64,000 bases of DNA from Bosea sp. (in: a-proteobacteria) (GTDB lineage Bacteria; Pseudomonadota; Alphaproteobacteria; Rhizobiales; Beijerinckiaceae), in assembly GCA_023910605.1 (NCBI GenBank), contig JAAVVV010000001.1, positions 982,698 to 1,046,697 of the forward strand, read 5' to 3'. A model generated the notes under the pieces. The model was given only the letters and a program-made list of their open reading frames with translations, ran no database searches and was not told the DNA's origin. Shown piece by piece: positions 1 to 9,846 of the stretch (its first letter is position 1; each line of letters starts with the position of its first letter). Made by a program: the position numbers and the translations under genes.

Positions 1-46
1 TGAGCCTGCGGGCTGCCGGCGCGCGCCAGGTCTGGCTTTCAGCGCC

Positions 47-1477
47 TCATTTCACCGCAACCTTGCGCAGATAGTCGGTGATGATGCGGGCGACGCCGCG
101 CGAGAGCAGCTCGTCGAAGGCATCGCAGAATCGGTCGACATCGGCGCGGGTCGCGATCAGCGGCGGCTCGAGGCGGATGACATTGCGGTTGTATTCGGTG
201 AAGGCGACCAGCGTGTCATGATCCTTGAGCATCAGCGCGCCCACGAAGCCGCAGAGTGAACCCTTGAGCTTGTCGTCGAGCAGGGCGACCATATGCTTGA
301 GCCCGAAGGGCAGCGTCTCCGAGAAGTCGTTGAACTCGACGCCGACCATGAAGCCACGGCCGCGCACATCCTTGAGGAGCGAGGGGTGCTTGGCCTTGAT
401 GGCGTCGAGCCGGGCGATGAGATGGGCGCCCTCGCGCTCGGCATTGCCGATCAGATCCTCGTCGTAAAGGATGTTGAGGCCCTCTATCGCCGAGATGCAG
501 GCCTCGCCGATGCCGCCGAAGGTGGCGGGGCCGTGGATCAGCGCGGTTTTCGGCTTGCCATAGGCCTTCATGTAGACCTCGCGCCGCGCGATCATCGCAG
601 CCATGGCCGACTTCGAGCCGCCAAGCGACTTGGCGAGCGCGGTAACGTCCGGGATCACGCCATGCTGCTCGAAGGCGAAGAAGCGGCCCGTGCGCCCGAG
701 GCCGCACTGCACCTCGTCGGCCACCCAGAGCAGGCCATGCTTGTCGCACAGCGCGCGCAGCGCCTGCCAGAAGCTGGTCGGCGCCTCGATGATGCCGCCG
801 CCGCCCTGGATGGTCTCCAGCACGATGATGCCGATGGAGGGGTCCGCCTCGACGGCGCGGCGGATGGCGCCGATATCGCCGAAGGGCACCTTCACCTGGT
901 TGTCCACCAGCGCGAACTGCTGCTGGTAGAGGCTCGAGTCAGTGATCGACAGCACCCCCTTTGTCTTGCCGTGGAAGGCATTGGCCGCGTAGATCACCTT
1001 GGACCGCGCCGGGCCCTGGGCCTGTTCGGCCACCTTGATCGCCGCCTCCATGGCCTCTGAACCGGATGAGCCGAGGAACACCATGTCGAGGTCGCCGGGC
1101 GCGATCTGCGCGAGGTTGTGGGCCAGCGCCGCCGCATACTGCGACATGAAGGCCATGCAGATCTCGTGGCGATTCTCGTCGGCAAAGCGCCTGCGTGCCG
1201 CCAGGATGCGCGGATGGTTATGGCCAAAGGCGACGGAGCCGAAACCGCCGAAGAAATCGAGGATGCGCCGGCCGTCATCGGTGATGTAGTGCATGCCCTC
1301 GGCGCGCTCGACCTTGACCTTGTCGAAGCCGAGCAGCCTCATGAAATGCAATTGGCCAGGGTTGATGTGCGCTGAAAACAGCTCGCGTATGGTGGAGGTG
1401 TTGAGCGCCTTGGCGTCCTCCACGCTCAAAAGGCGCGGGCGGGAGGGCGCGGCAACGCCAATGTCAAGCGCTGCCAT
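47..1477 (-). CDS. class III (PLP-dependent) aminotransferase
   Basis: Predicted cytosolic PLP enzyme of 476 aa that moves an amino group from a donor to a keto or aldehyde acceptor. The cofactor lysine is K283 in ALAKSLGG, and D254 in VADEVQCG is the residue expected to contact the PLP pyridine nitrogen; GSSGSEA near residue 138 is the phosphate-binding turn. I chose the ATG at 1477 because the upstream ATG (1552) would overlap the epimerase gene by about 60 bp. It follows the epimerase by 16 bp, so the two are probably co-transcribed and may act on one nucleotide-sugar or lipid-linked substrate. The substrate cannot be told from sequence; the rest of the cluster may lie left of the window. 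Confidence 0.85.
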   Translation of the reverse strand: MAALDIGVAAPSRPRLLSVEDAKALNTSTIRELFSAHINPGQLHFMRLLGFDKVKVERAEGMHYITDDGRRILDFFGGFGSVAFGHNHPRILAARRRFADENRHEICMAFMSQYAAALAHNLAQIAPGDLDMVFLGSSGSEAMEAAIKVAEQAQGPARSKVIYAANAFHGKTKGVLSITDSSLYQQQFALVDNQVKVPFGDIGAIRRAVEADPSIGIIVLETIQGGGGIIEAPTSFWQALRALCDKHGLLWVADEVQCGLGRTGRFFAFEQHGVIPDVTALAKSLGGSKSAMAAMIARREVYMKAYGKPKTALIHGPATFGGIGEACISAIEGLNILYDEDLIGNAEREGAHLIARLDAIKAKHPSLLKDVRGRGFMVGVEFNDFSETLPFGLKHMVALLDDKLKGSLCGFVGALMLKDHDTLVAFTEYNRNVIRLEPPLIATRADVDRFCDAFDELLSRGVARIITDYLRKVAVK

Positions 1478-1493
1478 GCCCCTTGGGTGCGTC

Positions 1494-2468
1494 TCACTGG
1501 CCAAGGTTGCGGCGATATTCGGAGTAGGCGGCGGCAAGCATGTCGCTGTCATTGTAGCGTGGGGCCCAGCCCAGCTCGCGCTTGGCCTTCGTCGTGTCGA
1601 GGATGCAGATCTCGTCTGCGATCAGGTACTGCTCGGGGTCCATCAACGGCCGGTTGATCATGTCCAGCACGTCGAGGGTGCGCTTGACGGCCCAGGCCGG
1701 GGTCGGCAGCAGGATCGAGCGGCTGCCCGCATGGCGGATCAGGTCGGCCAGCAGCTTGCGCACGGGCGGCGGATCGTCCGAGCCCAGATTGTAGGCGGTG
1801 TTGGGCACGCCCGCACGCCAGGCCGCCTGGCAGGCGGAGGCGCAGTCGAACACCGAGATGAACTGATAGGGGTTCTTGCCTGCGCCGATCATCGGGACGG
1901 GAAGGTGGAGGTCGATCAGCTTGAACAGCTTGGACAGGATTCCGAGCCGTCCTGGCCCGATGATGAGGCGCGGGCGAAAGATCGAGATTCGGAAGCCCTT
2001 CTTGCGGTATTCCTCGCACAACTGCTCGGTGGCCAGCTTGCTCATGCCGTATTCGCCCAGTGGCTGGGCCGGATGGTCCTCGGTCTGCGGCACGGTGACC
2101 GAGTGGCCATAGATCATGTCGGTGGTGAACTGCACGAGCTGCGTCGCCCCGTTGCCGGCCATCCATTCGAGGATGTTGCGCGTGCCATTGTAGTTCACGG
2201 GCCAGAAGAATTCATGGCGCTTGGCGCGTGGCATGATCGGCGAAAGCATCTTGGCCGAAAGATTGTAGACCACGTCATCCGGCGCGAGCGGGATGGCGGC
2301 CAGCGTCATCGGATCGGTGACGTCGATGCGGATGAAGCGGGCCTTGCGGTAGGCAGCATGGGCCGAGTTGTGGATGTCGGCGATGATGACATCTTCGCCG
2401 AGCGCGGCGAGGTCATTCGCCAGCCGCTGTCCCACAAATCCGTCACCGCCGATGATGATGTGCTTCAT
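1494..2468 (-). CDS. NAD(P)-dependent epimerase/dehydratase (extended SDR)
   Basis: Rossmann-fold extended short-chain dehydrogenase of 324 aa. The dinucleotide-binding glycine motif GGDGFVG is at residues 7-13, and the catalytic pair is YGMSK (Y140, K144). Family members epimerise, dehydrate or reduce nucleotide sugars or similar substrates in the cytosol. It lies upstream of the aminotransferase and downstream of a small transporter gene on the same strand, so a small sugar-modifying operon is plausible. The substrate is unknown. Confidence 0.85.
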   Translation of the reverse strand: MKHIIIGGDGFVGQRLANDLAALGEDVIIADIHNSAHAAYRKARFIRIDVTDPMTLAAIPLAPDDVVYNLSAKMLSPIMPRAKRHEFFWPVNYNGTRNILEWMAGNGATQLVQFTTDMIYGHSVTVPQTEDHPAQPLGEYGMSKLATEQLCEEYRKKGFRISIFRPRLIIGPGRLGILSKLFKLIDLHLPVPMIGAGKNPYQFISVFDCASACQAAWRAGVPNTAYNLGSDDPPPVRKLLADLIRHAGSRSILLPTPAWAVKRTLDVLDMINRPLMDPEQYLIADEICILDTTKAKRELGWAPRYNDSDMLAAAYSEYRRNLGQ

Positions 2469-2507
2469 TTGCTGACACTCCTGTTTCAGTCTGGTGCACC
2501 AAGCCCG

Positions 2508-2894
2508 TCAGCTCTGTGCAATAAGGATTGTGCCCGTAACAATCAGGCCAATCCCGGCAAGGCGCGCGAGGCCCACATCCTCGGCGAAGAAGAAATAGCT
2601 GTAGGCGGCGACCACCACATAGGCGAGGCTCAGGAAGGGATAGGCGTAGGAGAGCTGCACCCTAGACAGCACGATGAGGTGCGAGGCCATGCTCACGACG
2701 AAGGTGGCAAGGCCAAGGAAAACGAAGGGGTTGAACACAACCCGCAGGACGGTCATCACCAGCCCGTCGCCCCCGATGTCGGGCGTTCCCACGCTGTTCA
2801 TGCCCTTCTTGAGCATGATCTGCGCGGCGGCGTTGGTCAGCACCGTGAACAGGATCAGCGGCAGGAAGGCGATGGCGGGCGAGGTGTTGGGCAT
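2508..2894 (-). CDS. small EamA/SMR-like four-helix membrane transporter
   Basis: Inner-membrane protein of 128 aa with four hydrophobic segments (about residues 8-28, 52-72, 78-100 and 107-126), the size and layout of single-repeat EamA, ArnE/ArnF or SMR proteins. The C-terminal IGLIVTGTILIAQS matches the end of this fold. Its place upstream of the epimerase and aminotransferase suggests export or flipping of the product of those enzymes; this is inference from context only. Confidence 0.7.
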   Translation of the reverse strand: MPNTSPAIAFLPLILFTVLTNAAAQIMLKKGMNSVGTPDIGGDGLVMTVLRVVFNPFVFLGLATFVVSMASHLIVLSRVQLSYAYPFLSLAYVVVAAYSYFFFAEDVGLARLAGIGLIVTGTILIAQS

Positions 2895-2967
2895 GAGGCC
2901 GTCATACCATCGTCTCCCCTCCGCCGGCGAATACTATCGTGCCTTAGCGTTAGCGGCTTCTGACGGA

Positions 2968-4263
2968 TCAGCCCGCATAACCGAATTGGCGCGGCAGCCA
3001 CAGCACCGTCTCCGGCACGAGGATCATGACCAGCAGGCAGATGATCAGCGTGATCACCCAGGGCCAGATCGCGTCGATGATGATCTTGAGCGGGATGCCC
3101 GTGACCGCGTTGAGCACGAACAGCAGCACGCCGTAGGGCGGCGTGATCAGCCCGATCATGCAGTTGACGATCGCGACGACCCCGAAATGCACCAGATCGA
3201 TCCCGAGCGCCTTCACCGTCGGGATGAAGACCGGGATGATCACGAGGATGATGGTGGAGGCGTCCAGGAAGCAGCCGAGCACCAGGAACAGGACGTTCAG
3301 CATCACCATGAACATCAGGGGCGAGACGTCGATGCCCTTGAGCATGGCGCTGACCTGCGCGGGAATGTTCTCGCTCGCGACGATGTAGTTGAAGACCAGC
3401 GCCGATCCGATGATGAGGCCCACCGAGGCGGAGGAGCGCACGCTGTCATGCATCACCGTGCGGATGTCGCTGAAGCTCAGCGCCCTGTAGACGACCGCCG
3501 CCACGAGGAAGGCATAGGCCGCCGCGATGGCGGCCGCCTCGGTCGGGGTGGTCGCGCCGCCATAGATGCCGGCGAGGAGGATGATGGGCATCATCAGCGC
3601 CGGCAGCGCGCGGAATGTGACAAGCGGGATCTGCCGAAGCGGGACAGGCTCCTCGAGCGGAACGTCGAGCTTGTGCGCCGTGTAGGTGTTGAGCAGCATC
3701 ATGGCCCCGGCCATGATCAGCCCGGGCACCACGCCGCCCAGGAAAAGATAGCCGATCGAAGCATCCGAGATGATCGCATAGAGCACCATCGGGATCGAGG
3801 GCGGGATGATCGGGCCGATGACGGCGGTCGCGGCCGTGATCGCCGCCGCATAGCCCAGCGGGTAGCGATTGTCCTTGATCATCATGTCGATGGACAACTT
3901 GCCCATCCCCACGACGTCAGCAACGGCCGAGCCCGACATCCCCGCGAAGATCACGCTCGTGACGACGTTGACATGCCCCATCCCGCCCTTGAGGCGGCCG
4001 ACGATGGCCAGGCAGAAATCGGTGAGGCGCGCCGAGATCGTGCCGGCGTTCATGAAGTTCGCGGCCACGATGAACAGGGGGATCGCGAGGATCACGAAGG
4101 AATCATAAAGGCCCTGGATGATCTGCTCCGCCGCGAGGCCCAGATCCTGGCCCTTCACGGCCAGATAGATGATCGCGGAGACGATCATCGACAGCGGAAT
4201 CGGCGCGCCGATCGTGGCGAGCGAAATCAGCGTGAACAGGCACGAGGCGAGGGCGAAGCTCAT
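2968..4263 (-). CDS. dctM: TRAP transporter large permease (DctM)
   Basis: Large membrane subunit (431 aa, about 12 predicted helices) of a tripartite ATP-independent periplasmic transporter, which uses an ion gradient to import organic acids. The glycine- and proline-rich stretch near IGPIIPPSIPMVLYA and the closing GLITPPYGVLLF are family hallmarks. The start overlaps the dctQ stop by 4 bp (ATGA), so translation is coupled. It forms one operon with the dctQ and dctP genes upstream. Confidence 0.95.
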   Translation of the reverse strand: MSFALASCLFTLISLATIGAPIPLSMIVSAIIYLAVKGQDLGLAAEQIIQGLYDSFVILAIPLFIVAANFMNAGTISARLTDFCLAIVGRLKGGMGHVNVVTSVIFAGMSGSAVADVVGMGKLSIDMMIKDNRYPLGYAAAITAATAVIGPIIPPSIPMVLYAIISDASIGYLFLGGVVPGLIMAGAMMLLNTYTAHKLDVPLEEPVPLRQIPLVTFRALPALMMPIILLAGIYGGATTPTEAAAIAAAYAFLVAAVVYRALSFSDIRTVMHDSVRSSASVGLIIGSALVFNYIVASENIPAQVSAMLKGIDVSPLMFMVMLNVLFLVLGCFLDASTIILVIIPVFIPTVKALGIDLVHFGVVAIVNCMIGLITPPYGVLLFVLNAVTGIPLKIIIDAIWPWVITLIICLLVMILVPETVLWLPRQFGYAG

Positions 4264-4775
4264 TGGGCGTTGTATCCATCGCCGGCCTGCCGCCCGTCCA
4301 GCACGTCAGGATCGGCGCCCCGCAGCAAGGCCCAGCTCCGCAGCGCATAGCGCAGCACGAGCATCGCGGCGAAGATGCCGTAGATGCTGAACACGATATC
4401 GAGCCGGATGCCGATCACCGACGAGCGCTTGATCTGGTAAAAGTCGATATAGCTCCAGGTCGCCGGCAGCGCCGCGAGAAAGCCGCCCGATATGGCCACC
4501 GCCGAGATGATCGCCAGCCCCCGCCTGATCCGGGGCCTGACGGAGGTGTAGAGCACGTCGAAGCGGACATGGTCCTTTTCGCCCAGCACGAAGGCGCCGC
4601 CCCAGAACACCACCCACAGCCACAGGGTCAGGCAGGCTTCCAGCGTCCAGGCGAGTGGCGCGCCGAAGACGTAGCGCGCCGCGATCTGGATCAGGAAAAT
4701 GACGAATAGCGCGGCGAGCATCAGCGCCGCAACGTCAAGGGCCGCCAGGCGCAGACGGTCGAGGAGTCTGGTCAA
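4260..4775 (-). CDS. dctQ: TRAP transporter small permease (DctQ)
   Basis: Small membrane subunit of the TRAP transporter, 171 aa with four predicted helices. LEACLTLWLWVVFWGGAFVL and the following GEKDHVRFDVL are typical of DctQ. No ATG fits the N-terminus; I chose the TTG at 4775 because a GGAG ribosome site lies 8 bases upstream and it follows the dctP stop by 28 bp. A longer reading from 4964 would overlap dctP heavily and is unlikely. Confidence 0.88.
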   Translation of the reverse strand: MTRLLDRLRLAALDVAALMLAALFVIFLIQIAARYVFGAPLAWTLEACLTLWLWVVFWGGAFVLGEKDHVRFDVLYTSVRPRIRRGLAIISAVAISGGFLAALPATWSYIDFYQIKRSSVIGIRLDIVFSIYGIFAAMLVLRYALRSWALLRGADPDVLDGRQAGDGYNAQ

Positions 4776-4803
4776 ACCGGTTCTCCGCGCCTGCGCCGAA
4801 GGC

Positions 4804-5811
4804 TCAGCGGATTGAGTTGATGCGGTCAACCAGCCCCGGTGGCCAATCCGCCGCGAACTTGGACGCGGCATAATCGGTCTGCACCTTCTTGCGGAAGGCC
4901 TCGACATCGGGCGTGTAGACCTTGAGGCCCTGGGCCTTGAAGAAGCCTTCAAGCTCCGTCTCAAGCGCGAGCTGACGCTGGCGGCCCAGCTCCGAGGCGT
5001 CGTCGGCGGCCTTCTGGATCACGGCCTGCTGCGCCGGCGTGAAGCGGTCCCAGACGCGCTTGGAGATGGCGAGGTAGTTCTGGTCGACCAGATGGCTGGT
5101 GAGCACGATCTGCTTGGTCACTTCGTGGAACTTGGAGTCCCGCACGCTGGGCAGCGGGTTGTCCTGGCCATCGACCGCGCCCGACTGCAGGGCGGTGTAG
5201 ATTTCGGTGAAGGCGAGCGGCAGCGGGCTGGCGCCCAGCGCCTGGCCGAGGAACAGCCAGGCCTCCGAATTTGGCATGCGCAGCTTCACGCCGGCCAGAT
5301 CCGCAGGCGTCCTGATCTCCTTGTCGATCCTGAGGTTGAGCTGGCGGCGGCCCAGATACATCACGGACAGAAGCTTGACGCCGAGCCTGTCCTCGGTGGT
5401 CTTCTTCAGCCCGTCCATCACATCCGAGGCGAACACCTTCTTCTGGTGGTCGGCGTCGCGCAGCAGATAGCCGGCCGTGAAGATCGACCAGGCGGGGATC
5501 AGCGCAGCCAGTTCCTGCGCCGAGGCGATCGACATTTCGAGGTTGCCGCGGGCGATGGCCTCAAGCTCGGTGCCCTGACGGAACAGCGTCGCGTTCCAGT
5601 GCGGCTGGAAGGTCGCGATGTCCTTGATGGCCGGGCCGAAAATCTCGGTGAGGGCCAGCGCGCGCTGGTCCGTCGGCGAGGCGGGCGATGACAGCCGGAG
5701 CGTCACCCCTTGCGCCATGGCCGGTGACAGCCCCTGGGCGAGCGCTGCGGCGCCGACGCCAGCAGCCATGGATGCGCGCAGCATGGCGCGGCGGGTGAAG
5801 TGACGGTCCAT
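4804..5811 (-). CDS. dctP: TRAP transporter periplasmic binding protein (DctP)
   Basis: Periplasmic solute-binding subunit of 335 aa. It opens with an arginine-containing export signal (FTRRAMLRASMAAGVGAAA, residues 5-23, cleavage after AMA-Q near 34), possibly Tat-type. The DctP fold is seen in LAGVKLRMPNSEAWLFLGQA, where the arginine of RMP is the usual carboxylate contact, and in FTEIYTALQSGAVDGQDNP. The ligand is therefore probably a carboxylic acid, identity unknown. First gene of the dctPQM operon; the promoter should lie in 5812-5986, a region shared with the divergent phosphatase gene. Confidence 0.93.
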   Translation of the reverse strand: MDRHFTRRAMLRASMAAGVGAAALAQGLSPAMAQGVTLRLSSPASPTDQRALALTEIFGPAIKDIATFQPHWNATLFRQGTELEAIARGNLEMSIASAQELAALIPAWSIFTAGYLLRDADHQKKVFASDVMDGLKKTTEDRLGVKLLSVMYLGRRQLNLRIDKEIRTPADLAGVKLRMPNSEAWLFLGQALGASPLPLAFTEIYTALQSGAVDGQDNPLPSVRDSKFHEVTKQIVLTSHLVDQNYLAISKRVWDRFTPAQQAVIQKAADDASELGRQRQLALETELEGFFKAQGLKVYTPDVEAFRKKVQTDYAASKFAADWPPGLVDRINSIR

Positions 5812-5986
5812 CGGTTATCCTCCCAGGAATCTGAAACCCGGTTCGAGCGCGCTCTTCCGGTTGTTGTTGTCGCGCCGCCAGCCGCGCGGGATGTCGTCGC
5901 AGGCGCGGATGCAGCGCGCATGCAGATTGGGGAACATGGCGCATTTGTCAATTGCAGGCCCCGGCACGACCGCCCATGCTGCGTGC

Positions 5987-6685
5987 ATGGACAATTCCTC
6001 GACCACCGCCATCCGCGCCGTCGTCTTCGATGCCTACGGCACCCTGTTCGATGTCCATTCGGCGGTGGCGGCCCATGCCGCGCGGCTGGGGCAGCAAGCG
6101 GCTCCCGTGTCGGACCTCTGGCGCGTCAAGCAGCTCGAATACACCTGGACGCGTTCCCTCATCGGCCGCTATCGCGATTTCCGCGCGCTGACGGAGGAGG
6201 CGCTCGACTATGCGCTGGCGCGCTTCGGAATCATTGATCGGGCGCTGCGGGCCGACCTTTTGGCCGCCTACATGACGTTGGCGGCCTATCCGGACGTGCC
6301 GGTGGCGCTTTCGGGCCTGCGCGCGCTGGGCCTCAGCACCGCCATCCTGTCGAACGGCTCGCCCGACATGCTCGCCGCCGCCGTGACGGCCGCCGGGCTT
6401 GGTGATCGTCTCGATGCGGTGATTTCGGTGCATGAGATCGGCGCCTTCAAACCTCCGGCGGCGGCATACGAGCCGGTGCTGCGCCGGCTCGACGTCGTGG
6501 CCCGCGAGGTCGTCTTTGTCTCGTCGAACCGGTGGGACATCGCAGGCGCGGCTGCCTTCGGGTTCAGGCCGGTCTGGTGCAACCGGGCAAGGATGCCCGA
6601 TGAGTATGCCGACCTTCCGCCCGTCGCGGCGATCACGGACCTTGGCGGACTGGCGGCCTGGGTGCAGGCGGCGCGCTCTGGCTGA
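5987..6685 (+). CDS. haloacid dehalogenase, type II (HAD hydrolase)
   Basis: HAD-superfamily enzyme of 232 aa. All motifs are present: nucleophile D15 in VFDAYGTLFD, SNGSPD (motif II), K in IGAFKPP (motif III) and SSNRWDIAGA (motif IV). The SSN-x-W-D-x-x-GA form of motif IV is typical of L-2-haloacid dehalogenases, which replace a halogen with hydroxyl, rather than of phosphatases. The ATG at 5987 puts the first motif at the usual distance from the N-terminus. Transcribed divergently from dctP, the only + strand gene in this flank. Confidence 0.87.
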   Translation: MDNSSTTAIRAVVFDAYGTLFDVHSAVAAHAARLGQQAAPVSDLWRVKQLEYTWTRSLIGRYRDFRALTEEALDYALARFGIIDRALRADLLAAYMTLAAYPDVPVALSGLRALGLSTAILSNGSPDMLAAAVTAAGLGDRLDAVISVHEIGAFKPPAAAYEPVLRRLDVVAREVVFVSSNRWDIAGAAAFGFRPVWCNRARMPDEYADLPPVAAITDLGGLAAWVQAARSG

Positions 6686-6715
6686 GGGCCGCCGCCCGCG
6701 ATGGGCTGCGCCCTG

Positions 6716-6985
6716 TCAGATCACGCCCACCAGCAAGGTGTAGAGCAGCATGGCGCCGATGACGCCGACCGCACGGATCGGCATGGCGAGCGGAGGCCTG
6801 CCGCCCCCCTGCATGGCCAGCGTCGCCATGTCGAAGGCGAACGAGACGGCGATCGGCCAGATGATGGGGGGAATGCTCGCATCGGCCAGCGCCGGGTTGC
6901 GGGCCACGTAGGCCGCAACGCCGACGCCTGTCGCGAGCATGAGCGCGAAGAACGCGTAATCGATTCGTCCGAGCTTGTCGGGCAT
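6716..6985 (-). CDS. small membrane protein of unknown function
   Basis: 89 aa with three hydrophobic segments (about residues 10-28, 40-56 and 70-89). I do not recognise a family. It starts 6 bp after the ppdK stop on the same strand, so it is probably the last gene of that transcription unit. Confidence 0.6.
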   Translation of the reverse strand: MPDKLGRIDYAFFALMLATGVGVAAYVARNPALADASIPPIIWPIAVSFAFDMATLAMQGGGRPPLAMPIRAVGVIGAMLLYTLLVGVI

Positions 6986-6991
6986 GGACCC

Positions 6992-9676
6992 TCAGCCTTC
7001 CCTGGCAGTGACCTTTCCGAGCGCGGCCTGCGCTGCGGCCAGCCTGGCGATCGGCACGCGGTAGGGCGAGCACGAGACGTAATCGAGGCCGGCTTCCTCG
7101 CAAAATCCGATCGATGCCGGATCGCCGCCATGCTCCCCGCAGATGCCGAGCTTGATGTCGGGCCGCGTCTCGCGTCCTCGCTCGACGGCCAGCTTGACCA
7201 GCTCGCCCACGCCGTCGCGATCGATCGTGACGAACGGGTCGGCGGGCAGGATGCCCTTGGCCGTGTACGGGCCCAGGAAGGAGGCCGCATCGTCGCGGCT
7301 GATGCCGAGCGTGGTCTGGGTGAGGTCGTTGGTGCCGAAGGAGAAGAATTCGGCGGATGCGGCGATGTCCCTGGCGCGCAGCGCGGCGCGCGGCAGCTCG
7401 ATCATCGTGCCGACCTGGTAGGTCAACTTGGCGCCCGTCTCGGCCTCGACGGCCTTCTCCATGGCGTCGATGCGGCCCCTCACGAGGTCCAGCTCGGGCT
7501 TGGTCATGACCAGTGGCACCATCACCTCGGGAACGACCGGGTGGCCGGTCTCCTTCGCGGCGATGATCGCCGCCTCGAAGATGGCCCGAGCCTGCATCTC
7601 GGCGATCTCGGGATAGGCGATGGCGAGGCGCACGCCGCGGAAGCCCAGCATCGGGTTGAACTCGTGCAGGTCTGCGGCCCGGCGCTTCAGCTTTTCGAGC
7701 GGAACGCCCATGGAGGAGGCCACCTCCTGCATTTCCGCCTCGGTATGGGGCAGGAACTCGTGCAGCGGCGGATCGAGCAGGCGGATCGTGACAGGCAGGC
7801 CCTGCATGATCTTGAACAGCTCGATGAAGTCCGCGCGCTGCATGGGCAGCAGCTTGGCCAGCGCCTTGCGCCGCCCCGCCTCATCATCCGCGAGGATCAT
7901 CTCGCGAACTGCGACGATGCGGTCCCCCTCGAAGAACATGTGCTCGGTGCGACACAGGCCGATGCCTTCGGCGCCGAACTCGCGTGCGGTGCGGGCGTCC
8001 AGCGGCGTCTCGGCATTGGCGCGCACCTTCAGGCGCCGCACCTTGTCGGCCCACACCATCAGAGTCGCGAACTCGCCGGCCAGTTCCGGCTGCTGCATGC
8101 GGATTTCGCCGAGCATCACCTGGCCTGTGCCGCCGTCGATGGTGATGAAGTCGCCGGCCTTGATGGTGTGGCTGCCGACGGTGAAGGTTTTCCTGGCATA
8201 ATCCACGCGGATCGTGCCCGCGCCGGAGACGCAAGGCTTGCCCATGCCGCGCGCCACCACGGCCGCATGGCTGGTCATGCCGCCACGGGTGGTGAGGATG
8301 CCCTCGGCGGCGTGCATGCCGTGGATGTCCTCAGGCGAGGTTTCCACGCGCACGAGGATGACCTTCCTGCCTGCCTTCTTGAGGGTCTCGGCCTCGTTGG
8401 AGGTGAAAACCACCTCGCCCGTGGCCGCGCCGGGGGAGGCTGGCAGGCCGGTGGCGATGATGCGCCGCTCGGCGCGCGGGTCGATGGTGGGGTGCAGGAG
8501 CTGGTCGAGCGAGCCGGGCTCGACGCGCAGGATAGCCTCTTCCCGCGTGACAAGGCCCTCATTGGCAAGCTCGACCGCGATGCGCAGCGCCGCCTTGGCC
8601 GTGCGCTTGCCCGAGCGTGTCTGCAGCATCCAGAGCTTCCCGTTCTCGACGGTGAACTCCATGTCCTGCATGTCGCGGTAATGCTTCTCCAGAATGCCGT
8701 AGATGCGGACAAGCTCCGCATAGGCTTCCGGCATCGCCAATTCCATCGAGGGCTTGTCGGAGCCTGCCAGCTTGCGGGCCCGCTCGGTGATGTCCTGCGG
8801 CGTGCGGATGCCCGCCACCACGTCCTCGCCCTGGGCGTTGATCAGGAACTCGCCGTAAAGCTCGCTTTCCCCGGTGGAGGGGTTGCGCGTGAAGGCGACG
8901 CCCGTGGCCGACGTGTCGCCCATGTTGCCGAACACCATCGACTGCACGTTGACGGCCGTGCCCCATGCGGCGGGGATGTTGTTGAGCTCGCGATACTTGA
9001 TCGCGCGCGCATTCATCCACGAGCCGAACACCGCGCCCATCGCGCCCCAGAGCTGCTCGTGCGGATCCTGGGGGAAGTCGCGGCCCAGCTCCTTCTTCAC
9101 GATCTGCTTGTATCTGCCGACCAGAACCTTCCAGTCCTCGGCCTTGAGGTCGGTGTCGAGCTGCACGCCCTTGCGGTCCTTGTAGTCCTCGAGCGTCTCC
9201 TCGAAATGATGATGGTCGCAGCCCAGCACCACATCAGAATACATGGTGATGAAGCGGCGATAGCTGTCATAGGCGAAGCGCTCGTCGCCCGCAGCGCGGG
9301 CCAGCGCCTCCACCGTGACATCGTTGAGGCCAAGATTGAGCACCGTGTCCATCATGCCCGGCATCGAGGCGCGCGCGCCCGAGCGCACCGACACCAGAAG
9401 CGGATTGGCGGGGTCGCCGAAGGCCTTGCCCGCGATGCGGCCCACTTCTGCCAGCGCGGCCTCGACCTGGCCCTTCAACTCGGGCGGATAGCTCTGGCCA
9501 TTGTCATAGTAATAGACGCACACATCCGTCGGGACCGTGAAGCCGGGAGGAACGGGCAGGCCGAGATTGCACATCTCGGCCAGGTTGGCGCCCTTGCCAC
9601 CCAGAAGATTCTTCATGCTGGACTGGCCCTCGGCCTTGCCGTCGCCAAAGGTGTAGACCCACTTCTTGCCGCTCAT
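6992..9676 (-). CDS. ppdK: pyruvate, phosphate dikinase
   Basis: Interconverts pyruvate, ATP and phosphate with phosphoenolpyruvate, AMP and pyrophosphate in the cytosol. The 894-aa length is normal. Order: N-terminal ATP-grasp (MKNLLGGKGANLAEM near residue 18), central swivelling phosphohistidine domain (GGMTSHAAVVARGMGKPCVSG holds the catalytic His), C-terminal TIM barrel (GIGLCRTEHMFF, FSFGTNDLTQ, and the acid-base Cys in YVSCSPYRVP). The ATG at 9676 has a GAGGA site and begins MSGKKWVYTFG, the usual start. With maeB elsewhere in the window it could serve a malate-pyruvate-PEP route. Confidence 0.97.
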   Translation of the reverse strand: MSGKKWVYTFGDGKAEGQSSMKNLLGGKGANLAEMCNLGLPVPPGFTVPTDVCVYYYDNGQSYPPELKGQVEAALAEVGRIAGKAFGDPANPLLVSVRSGARASMPGMMDTVLNLGLNDVTVEALARAAGDERFAYDSYRRFITMYSDVVLGCDHHHFEETLEDYKDRKGVQLDTDLKAEDWKVLVGRYKQIVKKELGRDFPQDPHEQLWGAMGAVFGSWMNARAIKYRELNNIPAAWGTAVNVQSMVFGNMGDTSATGVAFTRNPSTGESELYGEFLINAQGEDVVAGIRTPQDITERARKLAGSDKPSMELAMPEAYAELVRIYGILEKHYRDMQDMEFTVENGKLWMLQTRSGKRTAKAALRIAVELANEGLVTREEAILRVEPGSLDQLLHPTIDPRAERRIIATGLPASPGAATGEVVFTSNEAETLKKAGRKVILVRVETSPEDIHGMHAAEGILTTRGGMTSHAAVVARGMGKPCVSGAGTIRVDYARKTFTVGSHTIKAGDFITIDGGTGQVMLGEIRMQQPELAGEFATLMVWADKVRRLKVRANAETPLDARTAREFGAEGIGLCRTEHMFFEGDRIVAVREMILADDEAGRRKALAKLLPMQRADFIELFKIMQGLPVTIRLLDPPLHEFLPHTEAEMQEVASSMGVPLEKLKRRAADLHEFNPMLGFRGVRLAIAYPEIAEMQARAIFEAAIIAAKETGHPVVPEVMVPLVMTKPELDLVRGRIDAMEKAVEAETGAKLTYQVGTMIELPRAALRARDIAASAEFFSFGTNDLTQTTLGISRDDAASFLGPYTAKGILPADPFVTIDRDGVGELVKLAVERGRETRPDIKLGICGEHGGDPASIGFCEEAGLDYVSCSPYRVPIARLAAAQAALGKVTAREG

Positions 9677-9846
9677 CAAAAGTCCTCGCCGATGGGGGCC
9701 GCGTCTGCGGCTTGGCCTCGCGTCGTATGATTGTCTCGCACTTGCGAAAAGACGCGCTTCTTGTGTCAAAATCCGGCACACATATCAATGCCGTCCTTTT
9801 GCCATCGCGGGCTCATGCCTCGGGACGACGCTTTGCGCGCGCGCCC

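Noticed and set aside
4774..4787. AACCGGTT in the dctQ upstream region, and another near 47013 in the transposase gene, as further late palindromes
   Set aside because: Only the central 8-10 bases match; the GGTGAA/TTCACC arms are missing.
6701..9730. 1009-codon open frame on + strand opposite ppdK
   Set aside because: Shadow of a GC-rich gene: His/Arg/Gly/Asp-rich translation without domains, while the minus strand encodes a textbook PPDK.
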